Positions 1-7,267 of a DNA stretch of 64,000 nucleotides are shown here, piece by piece. Each line of letters opens with the position of its first letter. Within the stretch, counting starts at the first letter, position 1. The DNA is from Mycobacterium sp. IS-1742 (lineage in GTDB: Bacteria > Actinomycetota > Actinomycetes > Mycobacteriales > Mycobacteriaceae), in the NCBI RefSeq assembly GCF_001500125.1, contig NZ_LQIV01000044.1, forward strand, positions 62,001 through 126,000, written 5' to 3'. Both the position numbers and the translations under genes were made by a program. The notes under the pieces were generated by a model, which did not search any database, was not told where the DNA came from, and worked only from the letters and a program-made list of their open reading frames with translations.

Positions 1-242
1 ACACCTCTCGGCTTGAGCAGCGGTAGGTCGTTGTAGGTGACGATTCCGAGCAGCGCCTCGACGTCGTCGGTCGCCGTCACACCCAATGGCGCGGTGCCAC
101 AGAGGTCCCCGACGTCGCGGCCGACCTTGTCCGGCGACCAGGCGTAGCATCCGACGAGCTCGAGCAGATCGTTCTCGACGATCGCGTGCACCGACTTCGT
201 GCCGACGTTGCCGGTGGTCCACTGGACGACGCGATAGGTCAT
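1..242 (-). CDS. Dihydrodipicolinate reductase-like NAD(P)-binding protein, N-terminal part
   Basis: The window edge cuts this gene; only about 80 N-terminal residues are present. They start MTYRVVQWTTGNVG and contain the Rossmann glycine motif TGNVG near residue 10 and a CGTAPLGVTATDD stretch. They closely resemble the start of the complete gene at 8070-9143, so both belong to the DapB-like NAD(P)H-dependent dehydrogenase family found in actinobacterial lipid and steroid clusters. The ATG overlaps the stop of the upstream P450 as ATGA, which indicates translational coupling in the same minus-strand operon. The substrate is unknown; true lysine-pathway DapB is unlikely given the neighbours. 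Confidence 0.8.
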   Translation of the reverse strand, partial: MTYRVVQWTTGNVGTKSVHAIVENDLLELVGCYAWSPDKVGRDVGDLCGTAPLGVTATDDVEALLGIVTYNDLPLLKPRG

Positions 243-1456
243 GTACGTCGCTGCGCCGGAGTGAACGTGACGGGGATGCTGCGGAATCCGCGCGTGACGG
301 AGTTGCCGTGGAAGGTGGCGACGCCGTCGGACGCCAGCACGTAGTCGGGCATGCGCGTCAGTACCTGTTGGACTCCGACCCTGAACTCCAGGCGGGCGAG
401 GTTCGACCCGAGGCATCGGTGCACCCCCGCGCCGAAACCGAGATGGCGATTCGCCTGCCGGTCCAGCACGCATCGATCCGGCGCGGGGAACTGGTCGGCG
501 TCCCGGTTGGCCGATGCGTAGTTGACGATCACCGACTGGCCCGGACAGAACGTGTGGCCGCTGACGTTCACCTCGGCGGCCACGGTGCGCGGTATCCCGT
601 GGATCGATCCGGCATAGCGGATGAACTCCTCGACCGCGCGCGGCAGGATCTCGGGCTCGGCGATCAGCCGGTCGCGATCAACCGTGTTCGTCGCGAGGTG
701 ATGGAACGCGAACGACATTGCATTCGCTGTGGTTTCGAGGCCCGCCTGCACCAACAGCATCGCATTGGCGACGACCATCTCGAAGGGCAGCCGCTCACCG
801 TCGATCTCGGCGTTGAGCAGGACGTCGATCATGTCGTCGCGGGGAGACTGCGTGGTCCTCGCGGTGACGGCGCCATGAAGGTGGGCGTACAGCGCACCCC
901 AGGCGCCCATCCGGACGTCCTCGGTCTCGCCGTTCAGCGCGGTGTCGGTCAACTCCACACAGAGCGGCACATCGTCGATGGGCATGCCGAGCAGATACGT
1001 GAACAACACGACACCGGGCTGGCGCCACGCCACGTCGGCGAGATCCCCGCGTCCGGACTCGATGAACTGGTCGAGCAGGCGGTCGGTCTCGTCGCGGATC
1101 TGCGGCTGCAGCGCCTTCATCCGTGCCGGCGAGAAGTACGGGTTGAGGACCTTGCGGAAACTCTGCTGACGCGGCGGGTCCATGGTGATGACGAGGTCGC
1201 CGGCGAGCTGTTCGGCGTCCTGCGGCGTCGGGTTGCTCGAGAAGTGTTGCCAGTCCTGGAGGATGCGGTAGCAGTCGTCGTAACGGGTGGCGACCCACGC
1301 ACCGCCGGGGGTGGGGGCCAGGAACGGCGTGTCGGTGTGGGCGAACGGCGCGTCGCGCCGCATCACCGCGTAGACGGCGTACAGGAAGTCGTTGTCGCTG
1401 AAATCCGCGTGGCGCAAATCCCAGTTGCGGGCGTGCTCCTCGACCGAACGGGTCAC
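239..1456 (-). CDS. Cytochrome P450 monooxygenase
   Basis: A 405-residue soluble bacterial class I P450. It shows the I-helix oxygen-binding segment AGLETT, the K-helix ExxR (EEFIR) and the haem loop FGAGVHRCLG, with the axial thiolate at about Cys348. The open frame extends further upstream, but the GTG at 1456 makes a GTGA overlap with the stop of the preceding gene and gives a normal P450 N-terminus (VTRSVEEHARNW). No ferredoxin or ferredoxin reductase is next to it. It is co-transcribed with membrane proteins and a NorQ/NorD-type pair, which is an unusual setting for a P450. The substrate cannot be told from sequence alone. Confidence 0.93.
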   Translation of the reverse strand: MTRSVEEHARNWDLRHADFSDNDFLYAVYAVMRRDAPFAHTDTPFLAPTPGGAWVATRYDDCYRILQDWQHFSSNPTPQDAEQLAGDLVITMDPPRQQSFRKVLNPYFSPARMKALQPQIRDETDRLLDQFIESGRGDLADVAWRQPGVVLFTYLLGMPIDDVPLCVELTDTALNGETEDVRMGAWGALYAHLHGAVTARTTQSPRDDMIDVLLNAEIDGERLPFEMVVANAMLLVQAGLETTANAMSFAFHHLATNTVDRDRLIAEPEILPRAVEEFIRYAGSIHGIPRTVAAEVNVSGHTFCPGQSVIVNYASANRDADQFPAPDRCVLDRQANRHLGFGAGVHRCLGSNLARLEFRVGVQQVLTRMPDYVLASDGVATFHGNSVTRGFRSIPVTFTPAQRRT

Positions 1457-1869
1457 GGCGACGGCGCGCCCTGCTGCTCGGCGGCCTGCCGGGCTTCGCG
1501 TTCCTCGTGGATGCGCACCAGTTCGCGGAACCCGAGCCGGTTGTAGCCGGGGACCGGCTGGATGCCCCACTCGTCCTGCGCGGTGTCCTTGCCCTCGGCG
1601 CCCTCCGGTGGTCCCAGCGGCGGGTAGGGCACCTTGCACTCCAAGGCGTCGTCGGAGTAGCGGACCTTGAGCAGTTCACTGCAGATCTCGGTGAGGCTCA
1701 GCGTCGGATAGCCGTAGTACACCGCCATGAACGGCAGCGTGAAGGCGCCTTCGATGACCAGGGCCACCAGGCACACCAGCACGGCTCGCTTGATGTAGCG
1801 GTGCATGCGGGCGTAGTACGGCGTTGTGCCGGGTGGGAGGTCGTCGACCTTCTCTTCAGTCGCGGTCAC
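1453..1869 (-). CDS. Single-pass membrane protein of unknown function
   Basis: A 138-residue protein with a short charged N-terminus, one clear transmembrane helix at about residues 27-50, and then a hydrophilic, probably extracytoplasmic tail. The tail has two cysteines 15 residues apart (in ICSELL and LECKVPYP) that could form a disulfide. The GTG start is preceded by AAGGAG at good spacing, and the gene overlaps the P450 start as GTGA. I do not recognise the family. Because it sits between a six-helix membrane protein and the P450, it may be a subunit of the same membrane assembly; that is inference. Confidence 0.75.
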   Translation of the reverse strand: MTATEEKVDDLPPGTTPYYARMHRYIKRAVLVCLVALVIEGAFTLPFMAVYYGYPTLSLTEICSELLKVRYSDDALECKVPYPPLGPPEGAEGKDTAQDEWGIQPVPGYNRLGFRELVRIHEEREARQAAEQQGAPSP

Positions 1870-1878
1870 AGTTGCTCC

Positions 1879-2565
1879 TTAGTCCGAGAAGATCTCGCGA
1901 TTCACCGTGTGCAGGTACGGGATCGCCAAGAACGGTGTGATGTAGAAGATGTCGTAGAGCCACCAGCCGACGACGGGGAAGACGACGCCTTCGAACCGCA
2001 CGTCGGCGTACATGGTCATGTTGAACACGTAGACACACCAGATGAGCACGCCCATCCAGCAGGTGATGATCATCCACTGGTGGCCCCAGCGCTTCATCTG
2101 CAGGAACCCGATGGCCGCGGCACACCGCATCGCGAAGACCGTCAGGATCATTCCGAACACCATGGACTTCTCACCGGGCGCGGCCGCGCCGCCGACCCAC
2201 GCCTCGTTGTAGTGCCAGAAGTAGCCGGCGTCGAACATCGCACCCCAGCCGACCATGAGAATCCGGTTGATCAGCGTGTGGTTGGCGACGAGATCCAGTG
2301 CCCAGCCGAGGCTGTTGAGCATGCCGTCGATCAGGACGAGATATCCGATCAGCGTGACGATCATCGGCCGCATCGACAGACCCGCACGGGCCGCCTGCCT
2401 CTGCAGGAACACTCCGCGCAGGAAGATCGGCAAGCCGATGATCCCCGGCGCCCACATGCCCATGAGGCCCGCGCCGACGATCATCCACTTGTCGGCCCGG
2501 CGCTGGGCCAGTCGGGATTCCTCGTGGTGCTGTTCCAGCCCGACGGACCGCACGTCCAGGCTCAC
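1879..2565 (-). CDS. Six-helix membrane protein, copy 1
   Basis: A 228-residue protein with about six hydrophobic helices. Its paralogue at 5843-6538 shares long identical stretches. Conserved polar residues in or near the membrane are FDAGYFWHYNE, KRWGHQWMI and FNMTMYADVR, which give a set of Asp, His and Glu side chains that could bind metal. The GTG at 2565 overlaps the stop of the 42-residue gene (GTGA) and makes the N-terminus comparable to the paralogue. The family is not one I can name. The MoxR/VWA genes upstream are the kind that insert metals into respiratory or oxygenase complexes, so this may be a core subunit. Confidence 0.8.
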   Translation of the reverse strand: MSLDVRSVGLEQHHEESRLAQRRADKWMIVGAGLMGMWAPGIIGLPIFLRGVFLQRQAARAGLSMRPMIVTLIGYLVLIDGMLNSLGWALDLVANHTLINRILMVGWGAMFDAGYFWHYNEAWVGGAAAPGEKSMVFGMILTVFAMRCAAAIGFLQMKRWGHQWMIITCWMGVLIWCVYVFNMTMYADVRFEGVVFPVVGWWLYDIFYITPFLAIPYLHTVNREIFSD

Positions 2566-2690
2566 AACTCCCACCACCCGCGGGCGAACGACATGTACAA
2601 CTGGATGCCGAACATCGTCAGCAGGTAGCCGTAGATGACGATCTGCAGGATGATCAGCGCCTTCTTGCGCTTGTGCTCCTTCTGATCCAT
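2562..2690 (-). CDS. 42-residue membrane microprotein
   Basis: A short gene starting with ATG at 2690, with a lysine-rich N-terminus (MDQKEHKRKKA) followed by one transmembrane helix of about 22 residues and a WWEL end. It fits exactly between the ATPase gene and the six-helix protein gene, overlapping the latter as GTGA. That packing and its composition support a real gene. Single-helix proteins of this size are common accessory subunits of membrane enzyme complexes. The function is unknown. Confidence 0.7.
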   Translation of the reverse strand: MDQKEHKRKKALIILQIVIYGYLLTMFGIQLYMSFARGWWEL

Positions 2691-2703
2691 GACTGATCCC
2701 TCC

Positions 2704-3525
2704 CTAGCCGAGTGCTCTCGGACTGTCGGCGGCCAGGCTGGCCACCGCGACCTCACGCAATCCGTCGGTGATGGCACCGTCGGTGGACAACGGCGCCAGC
2801 ACGCACGCCTCAGCGGCCTCCAGTTCCGTTGCGCCGGCGACGATCAGCTGCGCCGCGGTCACCAGCACCCGCGTCGACGGCGGTTCGAAGTGGAACGCCT
2901 CGTCGGCGGTGCGGATCGCGGTGGCGCATCCGACCAGCCGGGCGGCGGTCGTCGCGTCGACCCCGGTCTCGGCGGCGATCACCTCGGCTTCCCGGTCGGC
3001 CGGCAGGTAGGACATCGGCAGCGTCACGAAGCGTTGCCGGAACGACGGTTTCAGTTCCTTGAGTGAGCTGCGGTAGGCGGGGTTGTAGGAGCAGACCAGC
3101 ATGAAGGTCTCCGGGGCCGGCACCTCTTCGCCGGCCCGGTCGAGGTACAGCGCGCGCCGGTGATCGGTCAGCGAGTGCAGGATGGCCAGCGAGTCATGGC
3201 GCGCCTCGACCACCTCGTCGAGATAGCAGATGGCGCCGGCCTTCACCGCGCGGGTCAACGGCCCGTCCGTCCAGACGACGTCACCCCCGGTGATCATGAA
3301 CCGGCCCACCAGGTCGGAGCTGGTGAGGTCGTCGTGGCAGCTGATCGTGACGACGGGCCGGCGCAGCAGCACCCCCATGTGCTCGACGAGGCGGGTCTTG
3401 CCACACCCGGTCGGCCCGGTCAGCATGACCGGCAGTCGCCGCTGGTAGGCCTGCTCGAAGAGGCGGACCTCGTTGCCGTTGGCGGAGTAGTCGGTGCCGA
3501 TCATTCGCTCGCGCGCGTCGCTCAT
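2704..3525 (-). CDS. MoxR/CbbQ/NorQ-type AAA+ ATPase
   Basis: A 273-residue AAA+ ATPase. Walker A is GPTGCGKT (residues 37-44) and Walker B is CYLDEV (Asp103-Glu104), followed by a sensor-like CSYNPAY and an arginine-finger region SFRQRF, the pattern of the CbbQ/NirQ/NorQ/GpvN group. In that family the ATPase works with a VWA-domain partner to remodel or metallate a client enzyme, such as Rubisco or nitric oxide reductase. The partner gene lies directly upstream with an ATGA overlap, so the start at 3525 is well fixed. No nor or cbb genes are nearby, so the client is probably encoded in this operon. Confidence 0.9.
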   Translation of the reverse strand: MSDARERMIGTDYSANGNEVRLFEQAYQRRLPVMLTGPTGCGKTRLVEHMGVLLRRPVVTISCHDDLTSSDLVGRFMITGGDVVWTDGPLTRAVKAGAICYLDEVVEARHDSLAILHSLTDHRRALYLDRAGEEVPAPETFMLVCSYNPAYRSSLKELKPSFRQRFVTLPMSYLPADREAEVIAAETGVDATTAARLVGCATAIRTADEAFHFEPPSTRVLVTAAQLIVAGATELEAAEACVLAPLSTDGAITDGLREVAVASLAADSPRALG

Positions 3526-5054
3526 GCGGCCACCAACTCGCGATGCACATGGGCCAACACTTGTGGAAGCTCCTCTACGCGTCGAATCCGTTGTGAGCGG
3601 CGAGGTCCGAAGACCTCGGGCAGCGGGTCGACGCGGGTGGGCCCGACGCCGACGTAGTAGATCCGCACACCCGCGTCGTCGGCCTCCTCGACCGCGTGCG
3701 CGGCGTCCGCCCAGGCGTAGCGGCCCTCGTAGCCCTCGTCGGAGATCAGCCCGTCGCCGATCACGATGAGCAGGCGCCGTTCCGATGGCTGGGCGAGCAG
3801 ACGGCTCGTCAGGTGCCGCAACGGTGCGCCGAGGCGGGTGTACCCGCCGGTGGTCAATCCGAGGCGGCTCGGCGGGACGAACCGCCGGTCCGCGAAGTCC
3901 TTCAGGCAGCTCACCTCGACGCGGTGCCGGGTGTTGCCGGTGAACGTGAAGATCCCGTGCCGTTCTCGGGCGACGGTCATCGCTCGTGAGAGCGCGTCGG
4001 CGCAGGCCAATTCGAGCTTGAACACCCGCCCTCCGTGCACCCCGAGCGAGGAGCTGCCGTCGAGCAGCAGTGCCGTGGTGACGTCGCGGGTGCTCGGCAG
4101 CAGGTCGCGGAACACCTTCGGTTCGATCGCCTCGCCGGTCGCCAGGTCGATGTAATGGCGGACGTACTGCTCGACATCCAGGTCGGAGCCGTCCTCCAGT
4201 CGGTTCTTCATGGCGCGGTGGGTGTGCTCTTCGAACCACTTGCGCAGGTCGACGGACCCCGACTCCGGTTGCCGGGCGCTTGTCGGCAGCGATTTCTCGA
4301 GGACCGCGACGTGATCAGGCATGAAGGTCTTCGTCCAGGCGTTCCACTCGGGGTACGGGATGCCAGGCCGGTGGTCGGGTGTGATGTCGAGGTCGTTGTC
4401 CTGCGGACGGCTCGGGGGCGGCAGGTTCGGGTTGCGGATCCCGCCGTCGCCGCCGACGGGAATGGAGTAGGGGCGGGGGAGTCGCTTCTGTGTCGTGGTC
4501 CACGGCATCCGGCCGAGGGTGCGGCGCAGCTTGTCGGCGACGCCCTGGGGCGCGGTGTAGGCCGGCGGCAGATGACCGAAGAGAGGGTGGGGTTCCAGAC
4601 TTCGGTCGCTGCGCGCCAGCGCGATCGCCGCCGCGAGCATCGCCTCGGCGTCGAGATCGGCCGGCCGGGTTTCGGCGTCGCCGAGTATTCGGCGAAGCTC
4701 GGGCATCAGACCCGGCCAACGGGTCGCCACCCACCCGAGCGCGACCTCGCCTTCGACGATCGTGACGGCACGCAGTTCACGCGCCGACAGTTCGTTGAGC
4801 CGGAACTCGGTGATCCGTTCCTTGGACGGTGCGCACTGCAGCGCCACCCCACAGGTCAGCGTTCGTCTGGTCCAGTCGCGCCACATCTGGGGGTACGGCA
4901 CGTGCACCACATCGAGTGCGGCGGTCAGACCGAAACCGCGACGCTCCCCGGTCACCAGGCGGACTCCCTCGCGGCGTTGTCCACTGAGCGCGACGGCTGT
5001 CACCGCACAGCTGCGCTCCACCGCGAGCGCGTGTGTGTCGGAGAGGTCGGCCAT
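3522..5054 (-). CDS. VWA-domain protein, NorD/CbbO-like partner of the ATPase
   Basis: A 510-residue protein. The C-terminal third is a von Willebrand factor A domain with the MIDAS sequence DGSSS (Asp332, Ser334, Ser336), a threonine in LGLTTGGYTRLG and a later IVIGDG strand. The N-terminal part is helical and has no motif I can name. NorD/CbbO proteins form complexes with the AAA+ partner and bind the client through the MIDAS metal site. Its stop overlaps the ATPase start. Upstream lies the 34-residue microprotein gene, only 6 nt away. The length fits NorD-like proteins. Confidence 0.88.
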   Translation of the reverse strand: MADLSDTHALAVERSCAVTAVALSGQRREGVRLVTGERRGFGLTAALDVVHVPYPQMWRDWTRRTLTCGVALQCAPSKERITEFRLNELSARELRAVTIVEGEVALGWVATRWPGLMPELRRILGDAETRPADLDAEAMLAAAIALARSDRSLEPHPLFGHLPPAYTAPQGVADKLRRTLGRMPWTTTQKRLPRPYSIPVGGDGGIRNPNLPPPSRPQDNDLDITPDHRPGIPYPEWNAWTKTFMPDHVAVLEKSLPTSARQPESGSVDLRKWFEEHTHRAMKNRLEDGSDLDVEQYVRHYIDLATGEAIEPKVFRDLLPSTRDVTTALLLDGSSSLGVHGGRVFKLELACADALSRAMTVARERHGIFTFTGNTRHRVEVSCLKDFADRRFVPPSRLGLTTGGYTRLGAPLRHLTSRLLAQPSERRLLIVIGDGLISDEGYEGRYAWADAAHAVEEADDAGVRIYYVGVGPTRVDPLPEVFGPRRSQRIRRVEELPQVLAHVHRELVAA

Positions 5055-5060
5055 TGCAGC

Positions 5061-5165
5061 TCAGAACGTTCCGATGTTGGAGAACATCCAGTACCAGAAC
5101 CAGATGATCAGCCCGGTACCGCCCCAAGCGGCGACATATCGCAGGATCTCCCAGATCCAGTCCAC
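5061..5165 (-). CDS. 34-residue tryptophan-rich membrane microprotein
   Basis: A very short gene with GTG at 5165 and a strong ribosome-binding site GAGGAGG 8 nt upstream. The product is almost one transmembrane helix, very rich in Trp and other aromatics (GLIIWFWYWMFSN). It ends 6 nt before the VWA gene and starts 28 nt after the TetR gene, so it belongs to the operon. Automatic callers would normally miss it. It may be a small subunit of the membrane assembly proposed for this locus. No family is recognised. Confidence 0.65.
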   Translation of the reverse strand: MDWIWEILRYVAAWGGTGLIIWFWYWMFSNIGTF

Positions 5166-5193
5166 TAGTGCAACCTCCTCGGTAGCGGGTGCG

Positions 5194-5796
5194 TCATCGG
5201 ATCTCGAGACCGCGGATGGCGGAGGCGACGAGGTCCGTCAGCATCGCGTCCCGGATGGCGGGATCGTCGGTCGTGGTCAGCACCCCGTAGATGCCGAGCA
5301 GGAAGAAGGTTGCGCTGTAGAAGGCGTCCACTTCGGGGTGTATTCCGCCGGCGCCGCGCACCCGCTCGATCTCGCGGACCAGCAGGACGATCACCGGGTG
5401 GTCGGTCCAATCGTCCCGATGCGGCCTCGTCGGCGAAAAGTGCAGCGCGAGAATTTCTTTGAAGAGCAGTGACCCGAACCGGGTCTCGAGCCCGGCGACA
5501 AGCCGGACCACTTCGGACAACGAGTCGTGCAGGTCGTGCGCCGTCTGTACGTATGCCGCGAATTGCGCTGCGATACCGGCTTCTTCACGGGCCTCGAGTT
5601 CGGCAAGCACATGTTCCTTGCTGGGAAAGTGGAAGTAGAAGGTGCCGTGCGCCACGTCGGCGCCGGCGACGATGGTGCCGACGTCGGCGCCGACCATCCC
5701 CGCGCGCCTGAACTCGGCGGTCGCCGCGTCGAGTATGCGTTCCCGGGTCTGCCTGCGGCGGGCTTCGCGCGCCGACATCCCGGCCTGAGCCGTCAT
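5194..5796 (-). CDS. TetR-family regulator, copy 1
   Basis: A 200-residue TetR-type repressor. The N-terminal helix-turn-helix is typical (REARRRQTRERILDAA, then VAHGTFYFHFPSKEHVLAEL), and a variable ligand-binding domain follows. It is a close paralogue of the regulator at 6599-7198. As first gene of the minus-strand operon it probably controls itself and the genes for the membrane and P450 proteins. An inverted repeat overlaps its promoter about 25 nt upstream. The ATG at 5796 lies only 8 nt from a -10 like box, so the mRNA may be leaderless or nearly so. Confidence 0.9.
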   Translation of the reverse strand: MTAQAGMSAREARRRQTRERILDAATAEFRRAGMVGADVGTIVAGADVAHGTFYFHFPSKEHVLAELEAREEAGIAAQFAAYVQTAHDLHDSLSEVVRLVAGLETRFGSLLFKEILALHFSPTRPHRDDWTDHPVIVLLVREIERVRGAGGIHPEVDAFYSATFFLLGIYGVLTTTDDPAIRDAMLTDLVASAIRGLEIR

Positions 5797-5833
5797 GATT
5801 GTTCTTTCTAGCCCGTAGACTGACGTAAGTCAA
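5797..5833 (-). promoter_or_regulatory. Promoter and operator of the TetR/P450 operon
   Basis: Read on the minus strand, TTGACT (5828-5833) and TAGAAA (5805-5810) are 17 nt apart, a good sigma-A type promoter. The -35 box is part of the inverted repeat TTGACTTACGTCAG (5820-5833), so a bound dimer would block RNA polymerase. The expected transcription start is 1-3 nt before the ATG at 5796, which gives a near-leaderless mRNA. Matching repeats lie at 6581-6594 and 7237-7250. Confidence 0.65.
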
Positions 5834-5842
5834 TGAGTACAG

Positions 5843-6538
5843 TCAGTCAGAGAAGATCTCACGGTTCACCGAGTGCAGGTAGGGAATGGCCAGGAACGGC
5901 GTGATGTAGAAGATGTCGTACAACCACCACCCGACGACCGGGAAGATGGTGCCCGCATAGCGCACGTCGGCGTACATCGTCATGTTGAAGACGTAGAGAC
6001 ACCAGATGACGACGCCCATCCAGCAGGTGACGATCATCCATTGGTGGCCCCAGCGCTTCATCTGCAGGAAGCCGATACCCGCGGCGATCCGCATCGTGAA
6101 GACGGTCAGGATCATCCCGACCTCCATGGCTTTCTCGCCCGGTCCCGCCGCCCCGCCCAGCCAGAGTTCGTTGTAGTGCCAGAAGTAGCCGGCGTCGAAC
6201 ATCGCACCCCAGCCGTTCAACAGGATTCGGGCGAGGATCGTGTGACTGGCGACGAGGTCGAGCGCCCACCCCACGGTGTTGATCGCGGCGTCGATGATCA
6301 CCAGGTATCCGATCAGGGTGACGATCATCGGCCGTACCGACAGCCCTTCGCGCTGCGCCTCGCGCAGCAGCCACACGCCTCGAAGGAACAGGGGGAGGCC
6401 GAAGATTCCCAGCGCCGCGGTCCCGATGAGCAGGCTGCCCGAGATGAGCCACTTGTCGGCCCGGCGCTGCGCCACGCGCGAGCGCTCCATGTGCTCCTCG
6501 AGGGATCCGCCTACGGCGGCGGACGTGGGCGGATTCAT
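5843..6538 (-). CDS. Six-helix membrane protein, copy 2
   Basis: A 231-residue paralogue of the protein at 1879-2565, with the same six hydrophobic helices and the same polar segments (FDAGYFWHYNE, RWGHQWMI, NMTMYADVR) and the identical end VNREIFSD. The ATG at 6538 has AGGAGG 6 nt upstream. It sits alone between the two TetR genes, with its own operator at 6581-6594. The strong conservation of Asp, His and Glu between two diverged copies argues that they are functional, possibly metal-binding, residues. The family is unknown to me. Confidence 0.8.
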   Translation of the reverse strand: MNPPTSAAVGGSLEEHMERSRVAQRRADKWLISGSLLIGTAALGIFGLPLFLRGVWLLREAQREGLSVRPMIVTLIGYLVIIDAAINTVGWALDLVASHTILARILLNGWGAMFDAGYFWHYNELWLGGAAGPGEKAMEVGMILTVFTMRIAAGIGFLQMKRWGHQWMIVTCWMGVVIWCLYVFNMTMYADVRYAGTIFPVVGWWLYDIFYITPFLAIPYLHSVNREIFSD

Positions 6539-6580
6539 GGCACCCTCCTGGGATCGGCACCCCAGAGCTTCGCAGCACTG

Positions 6581-6594
6581 CTGACCTAAGTCAA
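6581..6594 (-). promoter_or_regulatory. TetR-type operator upstream of membrane protein copy 2
   Basis: The inverted repeat TTGACTTAGGTCAG (minus strand) differs from the site at 5820-5833 by one base. It lies 43 nt upstream of the ATG at 6538 and just after the end of the second TetR gene. A -35 like TTGACT is embedded, but the matching -10 is weak. Confidence 0.6.
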
Positions 6595-6598
6595 CGAA

Positions 6599-7198
6599 CT
6601 ATCTCGCTTCGAGTCCGCGCAGGGTCCGTGACACGTAGTCGTCGAGCATCTCGCTCTGCGTCGGCCAGTCGTGCGTGGTGGTCAGGAGTGCGTAGAGGCC
6701 GAGCAGGAAGAACACCGCGCTGTTCATGGGATTGACCTCGGCGTCCACGTCACCGCGCCGCTGCGCCCGTTCGATCCCGCCGGCGAGCTCGACGATCACC
6801 GGGTGCTGGGCACTCTCGTCGACCGGCCGGGTCTGCGAGAAGTGCAACGCGAGGAAGTCCCTGAAAAGGACCGAACCGAGGCGTCGCTCGAGCCCGAGGA
6901 CGAGCCGAACCACTTCCTGGAGAACCGATTCGAGGTCGGTCATCGCGGCCGCCGACCGTTTCAGTTGTTTGGCGATACGTTCTTCTTCCCGCCCCTCGAG
7001 TTCGAGCAGCACGTGCTCCTTGGTCGGGAAGTGGAAGAAGAAGGTGCCGTGTGCGACCCCGGCCGCGGCCACGATGGCGCCCACGTCCGCCGCGGCGATC
7101 CCGGAACGCTTGAACTCGGCGATCGCCGCGCCCATCAGCCTCTCCCGGGTCTGCAGACGCTTGGTCTCACGGGCCGACGGCTTGTCCACGACTGCCAT
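6599..7198 (-). CDS. TetR-family regulator, copy 2
   Basis: A 199-residue TetR-type repressor, clearly paralogous to the one at 5194-5796: both have GTFxFHFPxKEHVL in the recognition helix region, a FSxTRP segment and a FFLLGxYxxLTTT helix. It is divergent from the SDR gene at 7268, with an operator-like repeat between them (7237-7250). It ends just before the second operator, so a TetR plus membrane-protein unit appears to have been duplicated. The ligand is unknown, possibly the substrate or product of the local oxidation pathway. Confidence 0.9.
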   Translation of the reverse strand: MAVVDKPSARETKRLQTRERLMGAAIAEFKRSGIAAADVGAIVAAAGVAHGTFFFHFPTKEHVLLELEGREEERIAKQLKRSAAAMTDLESVLQEVVRLVLGLERRLGSVLFRDFLALHFSQTRPVDESAQHPVIVELAGGIERAQRRGDVDAEVNPMNSAVFFLLGLYALLTTTHDWPTQSEMLDDYVSRTLRGLEAR

Positions 7199-7236
7199 GT
7201 GTCCACAATAGCTGGATCATCGCCCTCCGATTGTGG

Positions 7237-7250
7237 TTGACTGCGGTCAG
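7237..7250 (+). promoter_or_regulatory. TetR-type operator in the divergent promoter region
   Basis: The repeat TTGACTGCGGTCAG shares the outer TTGAC...GTCAG bases with the sites at 5820-5833 and 6581-6594. It lies between the divergent starts of the second TetR gene (7198) and the SDR gene (7268), where one repressor could control both. Confidence 0.6.
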
Positions 7251-7267
7251 TCGATGAGAGGGGCAGC

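Noticed and set aside
86..1546. A long plus-strand frame (486 codons) opposite the P450 gene
   Set aside because: It is an antisense shadow of a GC-rich gene; the minus-strand P450 has all family motifs and operon overlaps.
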